From Cannabis sativa (taxonomy: Eukaryota; Streptophyta; Magnoliopsida; Rosales; Cannabaceae), in the NCBI RefSeq assembly GCF_029168945.1, contig NC_083603.1, positions 40,672,396 to 40,736,395 of the forward strand: a stretch of DNA of 64,000 nt, read 5' to 3'. A program made the position numbers and the translations under genes. The stretch's first letter is position 1, and each line of letters starts with the position of its first letter. Shown here in pieces: positions 24,701 to 34,907 of this stretch. Under the pieces are notes generated by a model, which was given only the letters and a program-made list of their open reading frames with translations, was not told the origin of the DNA and did not search any database.

Positions 24701-27700
24701 AGCTTCTTCATTTATAATCAGGAAATCATATGTTAGCTTAAATTAGTAGAGTTCACTTCTCTTTATCTCTTACTTGATGGGATAGGTTAAAGAAAAGAGT
24801 GCTTCAGATGTAAGATTATGAACATTGGACTCTACTACTTTGTTTCGAGAATAATTGCATGGCTGTCTTCATTGAGCAATGAAATCAAAGTTGTTGAATA
24901 TTTTAACAAAAAGGGAATAGAAGGAATTTTGTGATGAATGCAATCCGAGAAAAGAATATCATTTGGAGTAATGTTGGCTCTGGTTTAGGTGTTAAAAAGT
25001 GTTCCCCGGGATTATGACTGATGTGTTTCCTTGATGAAACAAATCTAAGGAGCATAAGGATGTTCCATTATCTTTCATTTGTTTTCTTGATTAAATACAT
25101 TACCGAATATTGTAAATACTTAAAGAGAATGTTTACATGACATGGTTGGTGGAGAAAGAAAACACCCTTTTACAAAGGTCCAAAAAATCATATAAACCAA
25201 GTACAAAAACATAAAGATAGAGAGAAAGAAAGCAACTTGTAACTTACTTATGTCGATTGCTCACTAAAGTGCTTGAAAGCCATCCTGAACACATGGTTTC
25301 TTTAAGATATGTTGGGGAGACTGTGCTGAAAATGAATTAAAAGAAAGAAAAAATCGGTTGTTGATAATGCAATGCATGGTCATGAAACAGTGTAAATGTA
25401 CCCGTCAACAGGTTGACGAAGTTTCTATGTCTTCCTAATCCAGGTAGAGTCTTATGGAGGACTCAAATTCAAGCTATCAACAGACTTTCAATAATCTAAG
25501 AAGTATTTTCCAAAGCAATAATGCATAATCTAAGAACTATGAGTATTCAAATCAATAATTCAATGTTTTAATAAACATATAAGTCTATATCTTTAATTCT
25601 TATGTTGAAACAGCAATCTTTAATTTCTTCTTGAAAAAAACATTTGAAGAGCTAAGACAGATGTACCTATACTCATCCTGTTTCTGTTAGTAATCCTTAA
25701 CCGCCAACATACTTATTGATACTAATCAAAGTAATTTTTCAAATTTATTCATGAGATGAGTTTCAGATATTAATTGCTAAAGTGTTTTTAGATATTCCAA
25801 AGAATCATATAGGCAGAAATTAAATATGCACAATGCTGCAACTTACACAACTGCATTGCTGTAGACGATTCCACCTTTCAATAAGCTCAATCTTTCGGGA
25901 TTATGGCCAATAGTTCGTTCATCAACTGCCTGCCATGTTGAGAAGAGAAACACTTTGATTTAGCAAAAGATAAGCTTTTCCTCTAATACTAGCTGTACTT
26001 CTTGTCAATAGATAAAAGCTCTCACCTTGTCAATAGTTGCATATAGAGAACCATCAAGACCAGACTTGCTAAGTTGTTGTTCACTGCCAATATAAGATAA
26101 CATGCATGAAAAGGACTTAAATGGACATTAATGAACTCATAGAATAGTTCAACAATTGATTTGTCTTTTAATAATTAATCTCATCTGCATAGATATACAG
26201 AAGACTTGCATACATCAATCTGTTACGCCTTTATATTAGTCTCAATATAGGATTTTAGATGCTTAGTAGTCAAATTTGCATAAATCTGTTATCCTACAAA
26301 ATCAACATAAGGGAAGGCTGATCAATTATAAGAGGAGGAAAATTTGTTTTGTTACCAAACTGTCTCGAAAAGTTTGTAACCATGTGATTCTTTTCCCTTT
26401 GATATCAATAAAATACTTATTCTCTAATTCTTTCAAGATTTGGATAGAAACTATTGTGTATTAAAAATCTACAATTTCATACATAATGAAGGATTTTCTA
26501 ACCAAACTTTCATGTATAATGATCATAAAAGGCAAGCATAATCCCAATATCTATAAGAGTATTGCTATAAGGTACTAGTGGTGCCTGATACCATTTAAAG
26601 ATAGCGTCTTGCAATTGGTTACCGATATTCTAGAAAAATTATTATATTAAACTATATAAAATCTGATACTTAATTACACGTACACTAACAATGATATGAC
26701 ATGTTAGAGGGTGCTAGGCTACCAGTGGTGCCTTTTTTAGTATTTCTCTAACTATAATCATCATACATGTACTTACCTACACTCTCCAAAATGCTCCATG
26801 TTATGGATTGATAGGACTATTCTTGGTTTCTACAAAGCAGAAAGTGAATAAGAATATGTCTTTTATTTATTTTTTTCAAAAAAGATAACTTTTTCCAAAC
26901 AAAACAAGAGTAATAAATATAAAGTGAATACCTTTAGAGAAAGATTATGATACATATCCCAATAAAGCAAAGGCAAAACTGATGTCTGCCACTCATGAAC
27001 ATGAATAATATCTGGTTGGGTTCCAGTTACCTGTGATTGAATAAATTAAAGCTAAAAAGAGTAAGCAAGCCTATGCATATTGGGTTGTGACCAAATATCA
27101 AAAAGAAGAAGAAGAAAGACCTGCATCCATTCAAGACAAGCACGGCTAAAGAAGACATAAGCATCAAGCTCATTATAAGAGCCACCATACACATGTTTCC
27201 CCTTAAAGAAATGGTTTGAGGGTTGAATGAAAATAACAGGGATAGAAGAAACCAATCCTTTATAGGCTTCAGTTGGGATCCAAACTCCATCATGGTATGA
27301 GTTAAAGGTGGTGATTAAAGCCAAGTCAGTGATTTGATGCCTTGGGATACACTCATAAAAAGGGAGCATTATATCAACGGTGTGGCCACAAGATAAAGAG
27401 GCACGAGCAAGTCCAGTGACAACATCACCAAGACCACCCACTTTAGCTATGGGTGCCATTTCAGCTGTGACATGAGTGATGTGCATGAGCTGATGATGAT
27501 CATGGTTGCTAACCACATCAGCATCAGCATCAGCATCAGCATCATATTCATCAACACCCATGTGATCAGAACAAGGAAACTCCTTGTTCCAAAATGGAAT
27601 CTCATCTGTGGGAGAGGGCCAAACGAGTTGAGGTTTATTGGGTTTGTAGGAATTTAGGATTAGAGTGGAGGTGGAGCAAAAAGATTCAATCTTTTTGTGT

Positions 27701-27792
27701 TTAAGATTGAATAAAAACTTTGGCTTTAGCTTGGGAATGAATACAGAGTGTATCTGTAATTGCATTATGAAAAAGCCTCCTTCTTTTGCCAT
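21720..27792 (-). CDS. Plastid starch synthase, SS5/SS4-related, with intact GT5 and GT1 domains
   Basis: Fourteen exons encode 608 aa: 27792-27121, 27030-26932, 26829-26777, 26083-26026, 25929-25847, 25325-25248, 24652-24573, 24444-24263, 24101-24027, 23273-23233, 23083-22978, 22606-22524, 22444-22344 and 21835-21720. The first ~100 residues suit a transit peptide plus a short linker with a DADADADAD run. The GT5 half starts HITHVTAEMAPIAKVGGLGD; K117 of KVGGL is the ADP-glucose-binding lysine motif. The GT1 half keeps CITRLVAQKG, EPCGLAQMI and RKTGGLADTV, so the Arg, Lys and Glu expected at the active site are present. The long coiled-coil N-terminus of SS4 is absent, which points to SS5, implicated in starch granule initiation. 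The TTG at 27813 is not used; ATG 27792 is the first ATG. SS5 versus a short SS3/SS4 paralogue is not settled. Confidence 0.88.
22030..22255. mobile_element. Hairpin MITE copy in the last starch synthase intron
   Basis: The left half (AGTTACAATATCATC, AATAATTTACAGTACT) and right half (AGTACTGTAAACTATTC, TGACATTGTGACTATAAC) are inverted matches around TATCACGTGTG. It fills most of the 508-bp intron between the last two exons. Confidence 0.6.
23957..24038 (-). repeat. Tandemly repeated splice donor segment of starch synthase exon 9
   Basis: A roughly 29-bp sequence spanning the exon 9 donor is repeated 53 bp further into the intron, and a shorter copy lies between. On the minus strand the donor context GGTAACAGATTT therefore occurs three times, with exon ends at 24027, 23999 and 23973. 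The distal site adds exactly 54 nt without a stop codon. Confidence 0.75.
26556..26751. mobile_element. Small MITE with GGCACCACTGGT-type ends (copy a)
   Basis: The left end AGAGTATTGCTATAAGGTAC and the right end TTTTTTAGTATTTCTCT are imperfect inverted repeats, with ACTAGTGGTGCC and ACCAGTGGTGCC just inside. Related copies occur at 32.93, 33.10 and 36.44 kb. This one lies in a starch synthase intron. Confidence 0.5.
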
Positions 27793-28426
27793 TTCCAACC
27801 CAACAATAAACAAATTTGATAAAAGAGAGAGTGGAGTAGTACAGTAGTGGAATATACTCTCCTTTAAGAGAATTTCATGTCTAACCCTTTTTCCATCAGA
27901 TTTGTCTTTTTCTTATTGTACAATTTGTAAGCCCTAGAAGAAGGAAGAAGCACACACACACACACACAGTAATGATATTGAATTTTGAAGTGAAGTCACT
28001 TTTTTTTTAATAATTTTTCTCAAATTTTCTATGTTGCTTAGCTCTCTAGTTTAGTAATCTTTTCTTCTTTCATTTGAAATCATTGAATGATTGAAAAAGT
28101 ATGAGTGTCACTTTCCTCATAATTGAATAGAATATTTGCCTGTTTGGTGTTTTTTTACTAACATAAGACATAAGATGGCACTCATGAGTGATGACATATA
28201 ATTTGTGGCTATTAACCCAACTAAATTAATTCTAACCAAACCAACCAAATTTGTAGTCGATTGGTTTGATTTGATTCAAATTATTTAATCAGTCTAGTTT
28301 AATTCTAAAGCTTTACAAAATTACAATACTAATTTGGTTCAAAAAAACAGTCTTTAAGCATATGAATAGTATTAGATATCCGAACCAAATCAATCTATAA
28401 ACAATCTTACTCTATAAGAACAAAAA

Positions 28427-28531
28427 AGTTCTATCCCGAGTTATGTGAAGGAGGCTGGTCGAGATTGCTGCAAAGTAGCTTTGCAGCACTTTCGACCAAT
28501 GCTACCACTTGACTCGGGATTAGAATTCGAG
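28427..28531. ncRNA. MIRNA-like long imperfect hairpin (candidate)
   Basis: Two arms of about 50 nt pair across a 3-nt loop. The perfect core is GCTGCAAAG / CTTTGCAGC (28467-28487). Further paired blocks are GGTCGA with TCGACC, and ATCCCGAGT with ACTCGGGAT, reaching TTCT with AGAA at the base. About three quarters of positions pair, counting G-U. The size, short loop and scattered mismatches resemble a plant MIRNA precursor. It is far less AT-rich than its surroundings and is not a member of the hairpin MITE families seen here. A small inverted-repeat transposon is the alternative. Confidence 0.4.
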
Positions 28532-29149
28532 AATAGCAGCAGTGGCCATAAGACTAGGACTATAGGAGTGTCATGCTCACTCACCACCAGCCCCAATAGA
28601 TTTTGGTAAAGTCAGAACATTTCATTTCCAAATTATTAACACACAACAAAACAGATACATGCATCCATGCCCTGTATTTGAGCAATTATATCTATTGTAT
28701 ACTTAGCTGTATAAAAATTGACATATTATATTATATTATATATATATATATGTTTAGTCTTTCCCCCCTAAAAGAAAAAGAAAAAAAAAATACAACAATT
28801 GCGTGCTTGACATATATTTGGTGGATGGAGAACCCAACATCTTGCGTTATGTCAATACAACAGAACTAAACAAGGGAGGTGTTAATACATAGCAAAGAGA
28901 CAACAGAAACCCCAAAACAGAACTAAACAAGGATATATATGTATATGTATATGTATATACACACACACAAATATCCTATTTTACTAACTCAGCAGCAGCA
29001 ACCGAATCTATTAATAACAGAAGAAGGAAGAACCCCCAAAACCAAATATTCCTTTCATCACTTTTCCTTTTTTTTTCTATCTTAACCAAAGATAATAATT
29101 AACCTGATAAATACACAAAAGCTACAACAATATAATGACCTTCTCTTGC

Positions 29150-29183
<34 letters not shown>

Positions 29184-29230
29184 TTTCTTTTTTCTTTTTA
29201 TCCTTTTCGTTTTTTTTTTTTTCCAAGTTT
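29150..29230 (+). repeat. CT-rich microsatellite in the kinase 3' UTR
   Basis: CTCTCT runs followed by T-rich tracts lie about 100 bp beyond the kinase stop codon on the minus-strand transcript. Open frames on the plus strand here are low-complexity artefacts. Confidence 0.7.
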
Positions 29231-29304
29231 CTTCTTTTTCTCTTTCTTTTTCTTGTAACATTTTTCTCTTTTTTCCCTTTTTCTCCAGAGGTTTGGTTGG
29301 TCGG

Positions 29305-31810
29305 TCAGTCTGCTGTCATCGGTTGGGTCATGCAACACCTGAAACGAGCCTTCCGCACAGTTGTCATGATCTCTGTCTCCGCGTTTTCAAGCATTCTAAC
29401 CACGTCGGTGAAGGGTGGCCTCACATCAGGATTGGCGTCCCAGCATCGAGTCATTATCTCACCCAGAACAGGTAAGCAATCATTGGGAACGATAGGACGG
29501 ACACCTTTGTTGACAACTGCAAACGCGGCCTGCACTGCTGTCATGTTCTGAAATGGGAGCATCCCCGTGATAAGCTCCCAAAGAACTATTCCAAAACTGT
29601 AAACATCCACTTTCTGCGTATACGGCCTATGCTGGATCATCTCACTGCAGAGCCGAATTTTCCAAAAAGAGGGAGAAAAAAATCACCACATTGGAAAAAA
29701 AAACAAGTTAACAACATAAAATCAAAATAAAAAATCAAACTTTCTCGGAAAAGTCATTGCACAAAAAAATGTTTCACCACCGAATCTTCTGAACTGGTCT
29801 TATGTGAAAACTATAAGAAAAAGTGAGACATAAACTCCTGCACAATGTGATTCAGATGCATGTTTGTTGTAATAACCACACTAATAGCTGTCATTAAGAT
29901 CGAAACCATCAGACACTTACTTGTAGATTGAACTAACACACCTACAAGTCTCAAAGACTTGCTCAACCATGAACATGAATATACAATTAACCTGGGTACC
30001 CACTAGAAAGTGGAGCATATACTATCCACAAAACAATCACAAGATAAGACAAAAGAAGTTAAGACCTTTATGCTGTCATATTTGTTAAGAAACGATAGAA
30101 AGAAAGATAAGATCAAATGAGAATTCTGCATTAATCACGAAAGTTGTAGTCACTAGAAACCAGTAGCCTTATTCCAAAAGCAGATAAAATATTTTAGTTT
30201 CTTTGTTAATAAAAAAGAAAAAGGGGGGGCCCTATTAACATGTGCTCTTGTGCATGATCTTCACTTCGGACATCAAAGAATATTCTGTTCACCAAATATT
30301 GAACCATCCCAGGATGAATATGAGCCACAGAATATTATAAAAAAAATCACAGAAAATGGGATGAACTCACAGGAAAAGAGACCCTAGATGCTAGTATGAT
30401 CATATGAAAACTAATAACCATTTAAGGACAAAGTTAAAAATCAAAGAAGGATAGAGATTAACACCTTGGCCTAGAATTGGAAGGAAGATTATACAGATAG
30501 CTATTTTGAAAAGCTGCAAGTAAAATGCACTATGAAAGCCCATTTAAGAGAATCACACTGAGGACTATTCATAAATATGGTTGCTGGAACAATTTATGAT
30601 TCCATACTAGAAAGAGTTCGAAGTCCAAAACCAGCTGCAGTTAGTGTCTGGCGAAGCAACCATATGAAAGCAAACTATCTATGACATATAAAGACTGACA
30701 GTGATAGACTGGACTCACACAAGCAGAAACTATTCAGGAACTAACAGCAAACAATAAAGTAAAAACATGACACAAAAAAATAATGTAGAAATAAAACGAC
30801 AGTAAGTGCAAAACGAAGGAGTCCATAAAATGGAATTCCCCCAAAAAAAGATAAAGGTGAGAAAATATCTTGCAGTTGAGTTGAAAATCTTACGGAGCCA
30901 TCCAGCGATATGTCCCTGTTTCTGGTGTCATTCCTTCTGTCTGCACCTCAATCCGGGCAACCCCAAAATCAGCAATTTTTATGGATTTGTCGGAGAAGAT
31001 TAAAAGGTTGTCAGACTTAAGATCTCGGTGGATCAACCCGAGCTCGTGAACATATGCCATTCCCCTTGCAACATCCAAAGCTTGCTTGACTGCTAATTTC
31101 AAGGGAACCGAGCGACTTTGACGCTTCATTAAGAATTGCCTAACAGAACCACCCTTAGCATATTCAGTGACAATGCACCAGACCATTGGTTTGCGGCAAG
31201 CCCCAATAAACCGAACAATGTTGGGATGCCTCAGTGTAGCCAGCATCTTAACTTCCTGCTGAAACTGTTGCTCCATTAGCTGAGCCTTTTCGGGGTCGTT
31301 TTCTGGCCTCTCCAAAATCTTAATGGCAACATCCTCACCCTTATAAGTTCCTCTATATAGCTTTCCGAAAGCCCCTTGAGCAAAGGCCTCCCCCATGTTT
31401 AGCTTCCTTAAATCAATGGTCCAGTTCTCATAATCCTCAAGACCTTCTGTCGTGGAATTACTGTCCATTAAAGCTCGAGCAAGGGCATCATCACTCAGAA
31501 CATGCATAACTCTTCCTCTACGGTTAACACTCTGTTGGACAGAGTAATTATCATTTGCACGTCGTCTAAGGCCTTGGTGATTCAAGATACGAGTGTGGGA
31601 ATCATTAGTATTAGAACCCACACTGCTGTTATCTATAGACATAGCAACAGATCCTCCATCATTGCTAGTTTGCAAGCTCCCAAAACTATCAACAGACATA
31701 TTGGTCCCTTCATCGAGCTTATAATAAAACCCTTGGGACAAATCACAGTAGTTGTTGTCCTGATTACTCATACCTATAATTCCAGGAAACTTTTGACCAC
31801 CCTCCAACAT
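29305..31810 (-). CDS. Raf-like MAPKKK group C serine/threonine kinase (At4g31170/At2g24360-like)
   Basis: Two exons, 31810-30894 and 29644-29305, encode 418 aa. The 1249-bp intron splits the Pro codon of the conserved MAPE motif. The N-terminal ~125 residues are Ser/Asn-rich and regulatory. The kinase domain begins [20 protein letters not shown]; the nucleotide loop is [10 protein letters not shown], the VAIK lysine is residue 164, the catalytic motif HRDLKSDN begins at 261, DFG is at 281 and GTYRWMAPE closes the activation segment. All essential residues are present. The C-terminus reads [11 protein letters not shown], as in the Raf22/Raf39 subgroup. Such kinases act in stress and developmental signalling; the substrate is unknown. 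A 5' UTR intron can be inferred from about 32305 to 31948. The upstream DNA carries several ACGT-core elements. A poly-T stretch follows the coding start on the plus strand. Confidence 0.92.
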
Positions 31811-32599
31811 TTTTTTCTTCTTCTTCTTCTGATATATTTATATAAATATATAAACAACAAAAATCAAAACCAAAAGCTCTTCAAGAGAATCCCTTATTTC
31901 CTCAACAGCATCACAGACTTGAAGTTCAATCAAACCCCCAAAACTCTGCAAAAATAAATCCACAAAACCAATTATTTCCTTTCTATATTTAGACAAATTT
32001 CCTAAAAATGTTATTTTTCTTATTTTCCCCTTTAATAAAAACAAAAATAGAATAATCCCAACAATAAAAATTCAAATTTTTTTAATTCCTGATACAAAAC
32101 CTAACGAACAACAAAAATATTACTCCAAAATCAAAATTCCCTTTTTTAATTACCCCAAAAAAAAAAAAACTAAACAAAGCCTAAACTTATCCAAAAACAA
32201 ATTAGAAAGCCAAATCTACATCCACAAAATTCCACAGTACGAAAAATAAAAATAGAAAGTAAAAAAACAAAAAAGGATCGGAGTTACAAAACTGAAGAAA
32301 ACGGACCTTGATGGAGATGGGTCTGGTGCGCGATTCCGAAAAACAAGTCCTCAGAATCTTTCAAACACAGCAGCTGAAGAGATCGAGCTTCAAAGCTAAG
32401 GATTTAAACGATTTACACCTCTTCTTCTTCGTCTTCTTCTTCCTCTTTAGTCTTCTAAGTCTTCTGGTCTTCGTTTACACATTTTCATCTCCTTTCTATT
32501 TTTCCTTTTTTATTTATTTATTTATTTATTAATTATAATATATATTTTTCTCCTTTTTATTTTTCTCGTTTCGTATATTTCGTTTTGGGTTTTGGATTT

Positions 32600-32780
32600 T
32601 TGTAATGAGGAGAAGTAATTATCACGTGTGACGCAGTACAGGATTACTACTGTACACCCCTTGCGTTATATCCACGTGACCTCCACCCCCCTACGGTCTT
32701 TGAATTGTTGGAATACGAAAAAGTAGAGCTTGCGTGTCGGGTATTACCCAATCGAAATGTGACACGTCAGCTGTAGGGGT
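32600..32780. promoter_or_regulatory. Cluster of ACGT/G-box elements upstream of the kinase gene
   Basis: CACGTGTG (32623-32630), CACGTG (32673-32678) and ACACGTCAG (32763-32771) lie within 150 bp, about 0.3-0.5 kb upstream of the inferred kinase transcription start. bZIP and bHLH factors bind such motifs in ABA- and light-responsive plant promoters. Motif presence is seen directly; function is inferred. Confidence 0.45.
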
Positions 32781-32923
32781 AGTAGTAGTGCTTAAGCACA
32801 TTTTTGATTCTATTTTTATTTAGAGAGAGAAAGAGAGACAACCAACCAGCAGCTCCAGTTGACTGAACTAGTCAAGACTATTGGGCTCTTAGTCTTTTTT
32901 TCTCTTTTTTACATAAATAATAA

Positions 32924-33268
32924 TAATTAGAGAATTTGGTGTCCATATCGCTATTAGTGTAATTAAGTATCGGATTTTATATAACTTAAGAAATAATTTT
33001 TAAAAAATACATCACTAATTAATCATAGAGCGTCACTTATAAAAGATTTTGGACACTATTGGTAGTTAATAACAATGCTCTAATAATAATAATAATTAGT
33101 GTTCAGTACCTTCCTCGGTGTCATATTGTTATTGGTGTAATTAAGTATCGAGACTCATGTTATTAAAGAAAATAACTTTTAGAAAATATCGATAACAAAT
33201 CGTAGAGCGACACCTATAAAAAGTGGGGTACCACTAATGGCCAATAGCAATACTCTAATAATAGTTAT
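32924..33268. mobile_element. Two adjacent small MITEs with GCTCTAATAATAAT ends (copies b and c)
   Basis: The blocks 32924-33092 and 33093-33268 are similar: both contain GGTGTAATTAAGTATCG-like sequence, GTAGAGCG(T/A)CAC and a terminal AAT(A/G)CTCTAATAAT. They match the element at 36441-36630 and, in part, that at 26556-26751. The head-to-tail placement suggests a tandem insertion or duplication. Confidence 0.5.
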
Positions 33269-33299
33269 AAAGTGATTCTATGTACCCTTAAAAAGAATG

Positions 33300-33660
33300 C
33301 ACTGATGCACCCTCTACCTATTTCAACATATAGAAAAAAAAATTAGTCCAATTTTTTTATATTCGTATACGTTATAGTTATGTAAGATATCCTACAAAAT
33401 TTTAAAAATTTTAGAATAATTTACAATATAGAAAATAATGTTCAAACAACCTATCTTACATGCATACAAAATAAAATCGTCATGCGTGCAACATACTGTT
33501 TAAATTATGTTTTTGGTGTGTTAAATTTGTTTAAAGTTTTTAAAATTTTACATGATGTCTTAAATAATTATAATGTAAATGACTACAAAAAAAAATATGA
33601 CTAAAAAATTATTTCGGATACTAAAACAGATAAAAATACATCAGTTACATTAGCATATTT
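33300..33660. mobile_element. Hairpin MITE, a fuller copy
   Basis: The left arm (CGTTATAGTTATGTAAGATA, GAATAATTTACAATATAG) and right arm (GTTAAATTTGTTTAAAG, GATGTCTTAAATAATTATAA) pair over about 130 bp around CATGCATACAAAATAAAATCG. Outer sequences ACTGATGCA and ACATCAGT suggest the terminal repeats. It lies in the intergenic region between the kinase and cupin genes. Confidence 0.6.
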
Positions 33661-34434
33661 CTTTTAATGGAATGCATTATAAAAATTTTCATTATTATAT
33701 GTTTGACCCTTTTCTCCTCATGAAAAAAATTTAAGATTAATTATAAAAAATTAATTCAAAATTCATTTCATAAAAATTCCAAATTTTTGAATCAAGTTGG
33801 GTAGTGAGGTAGGGTCATATGGAGTGTGTGAAGACTCAAGAATGTTAATTAAGCAATAATATTAACATATATACATATAATTCATTTTAATCATTATTTG
33901 TTTTCATATGATATTATTATAATTAATGAGAAAATTATATGTAGTAGGATGATGTTGGGTAGTCAAGTCATCATAATTGAGTCATAATATCACATTTTCA
34001 TTTTACCAAAAATAAAAAGGTAAAGAGAGTTAATTATAAAGTGTTTGAAGAGTTGAAGATAAATTTATTTATTTTTTATTTATTTTGTGAAGTAATTATT
34101 AATTAAATAAAATCCCACCAAAACAACCCTACAATAGAACAAGTGGGCAACAGCCAAGCAAAATACCAATTACTCCACCAAAGTAATAAGTTCTTTTTCA
34201 TTTTTGTCTTATATATGAAAGGGGTATAATTGTAAATTGGAAAAATGAAACAAGAGAGGATGAGATGAGGTGTGAGAGGTTGACACTTGACAGTAATTTT
34301 CATCACATATTATTATTATTATCATTACTATATTATTATAATTATAAATTGAATAACAAGTGGTTGTAGTAGAACTTGTACTTGTTGTGAAGAAAAATCA
34401 ATACATATAGTAAAGTTACAAGAAGAAGAAGAAA

Positions 34435-34907
34435 ATGGCAAGCTTATTAGGAGTGAGTAGTGCTACCTTAATAGTAGCAAGTCGTGGTGGTGGTGGCGGT
34501 GGTAGTTGCAGTTCTCGTATAGCCATGTCTATGACTACAGAAAAATTAGGTATCAAAATCGAAAAGAATCCTCCCGAGTCGAAACTTACACAAATGGGAG
34601 TAAGAAATTGGCCCAAGTAAGTATTTTTTTTGTTGTTGTTATTTTGTGTTAATTAGAGTGTATTAGTATTCCTTTCTTATAATATATTAATGAATAATGT
34701 AGATGGGGTTGTCCTCCAAGCAAATTTCCATGGACATATGAAGCAAAAGAAACATGTTATTTGCTACAAGGGAAAGTTAAGGTGACTCCTGAGGGAGCTA
34801 AGGAGTGTGTAGAGATTGAGGCTGGAGATTTGGTGGAATTTCCCAAAGGGATGAGTTGCACTTGGGATGTCTCTCTCACTGTTGACAAACACTACAAATT
34901 TGCCTAA
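34435..34907 (+). CDS. Small plant cupin (RmlC-like, Cupin_3) protein
   Basis: Two exons, 34435-34616 and 34703-34907, encode 128 aa. The first ~32 residues (MASLLGVSSATLIVASRGGG onward) are Ser/Ala/Gly-rich without acidic residues and resemble a plastid transit peptide. The mature part is a single cupin barrel: TYEAKETCYLLQGKVKVTPE, then EIEAGDLVEFPKGMSCTWDV. This is the DUF861 type common in plants. Some bacterial relatives are ureidoglycolate or sugar-related enzymes, but no substrate can be assigned here. Only parts of the usual metal-binding histidine set are present, as is normal for this plant group. The intron is 86 bp. The ATG is the first in the transcript after an AAG-rich leader. 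Confidence 0.85.

Larger units (their letters stand above)
27793..29304. other. Intergenic region upstream of starch synthase, downstream of the kinase gene
   Basis: No protein gene is seen. The first 200 bp should carry the starch synthase promoter and 5' UTR; a CA microsatellite lies at 27952-27967. A strong fold-back occurs at 28427-28531. An AT run sits near 28728-28752. The last ~200 bp form the CT-rich 3' UTR of the kinase gene. Confidence 0.5.
31811..34434. other. Divergent intergenic region between kinase and cupin genes
   Basis: It holds the kinase 5' UTR (first exon near 32306-32450, inferred from the donor at about 32305 and a CT-rich leader), its promoter elements, three MITEs and AT-rich DNA. 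The cupin promoter occupies the right end. No further gene is seen. Confidence 0.5.

Noticed and set aside
29135..29551. 138-aa plus-strand frame starting in a CT repeat
   Set aside because: It is antisense to the kinase 3' UTR and last exon; its leucine/serine/phenylalanine start is the microsatellite.
32308..32532. 74-aa frame upstream of the kinase
   Set aside because: It is antisense to the kinase 5' UTR and CT-rich leader, with no homology.
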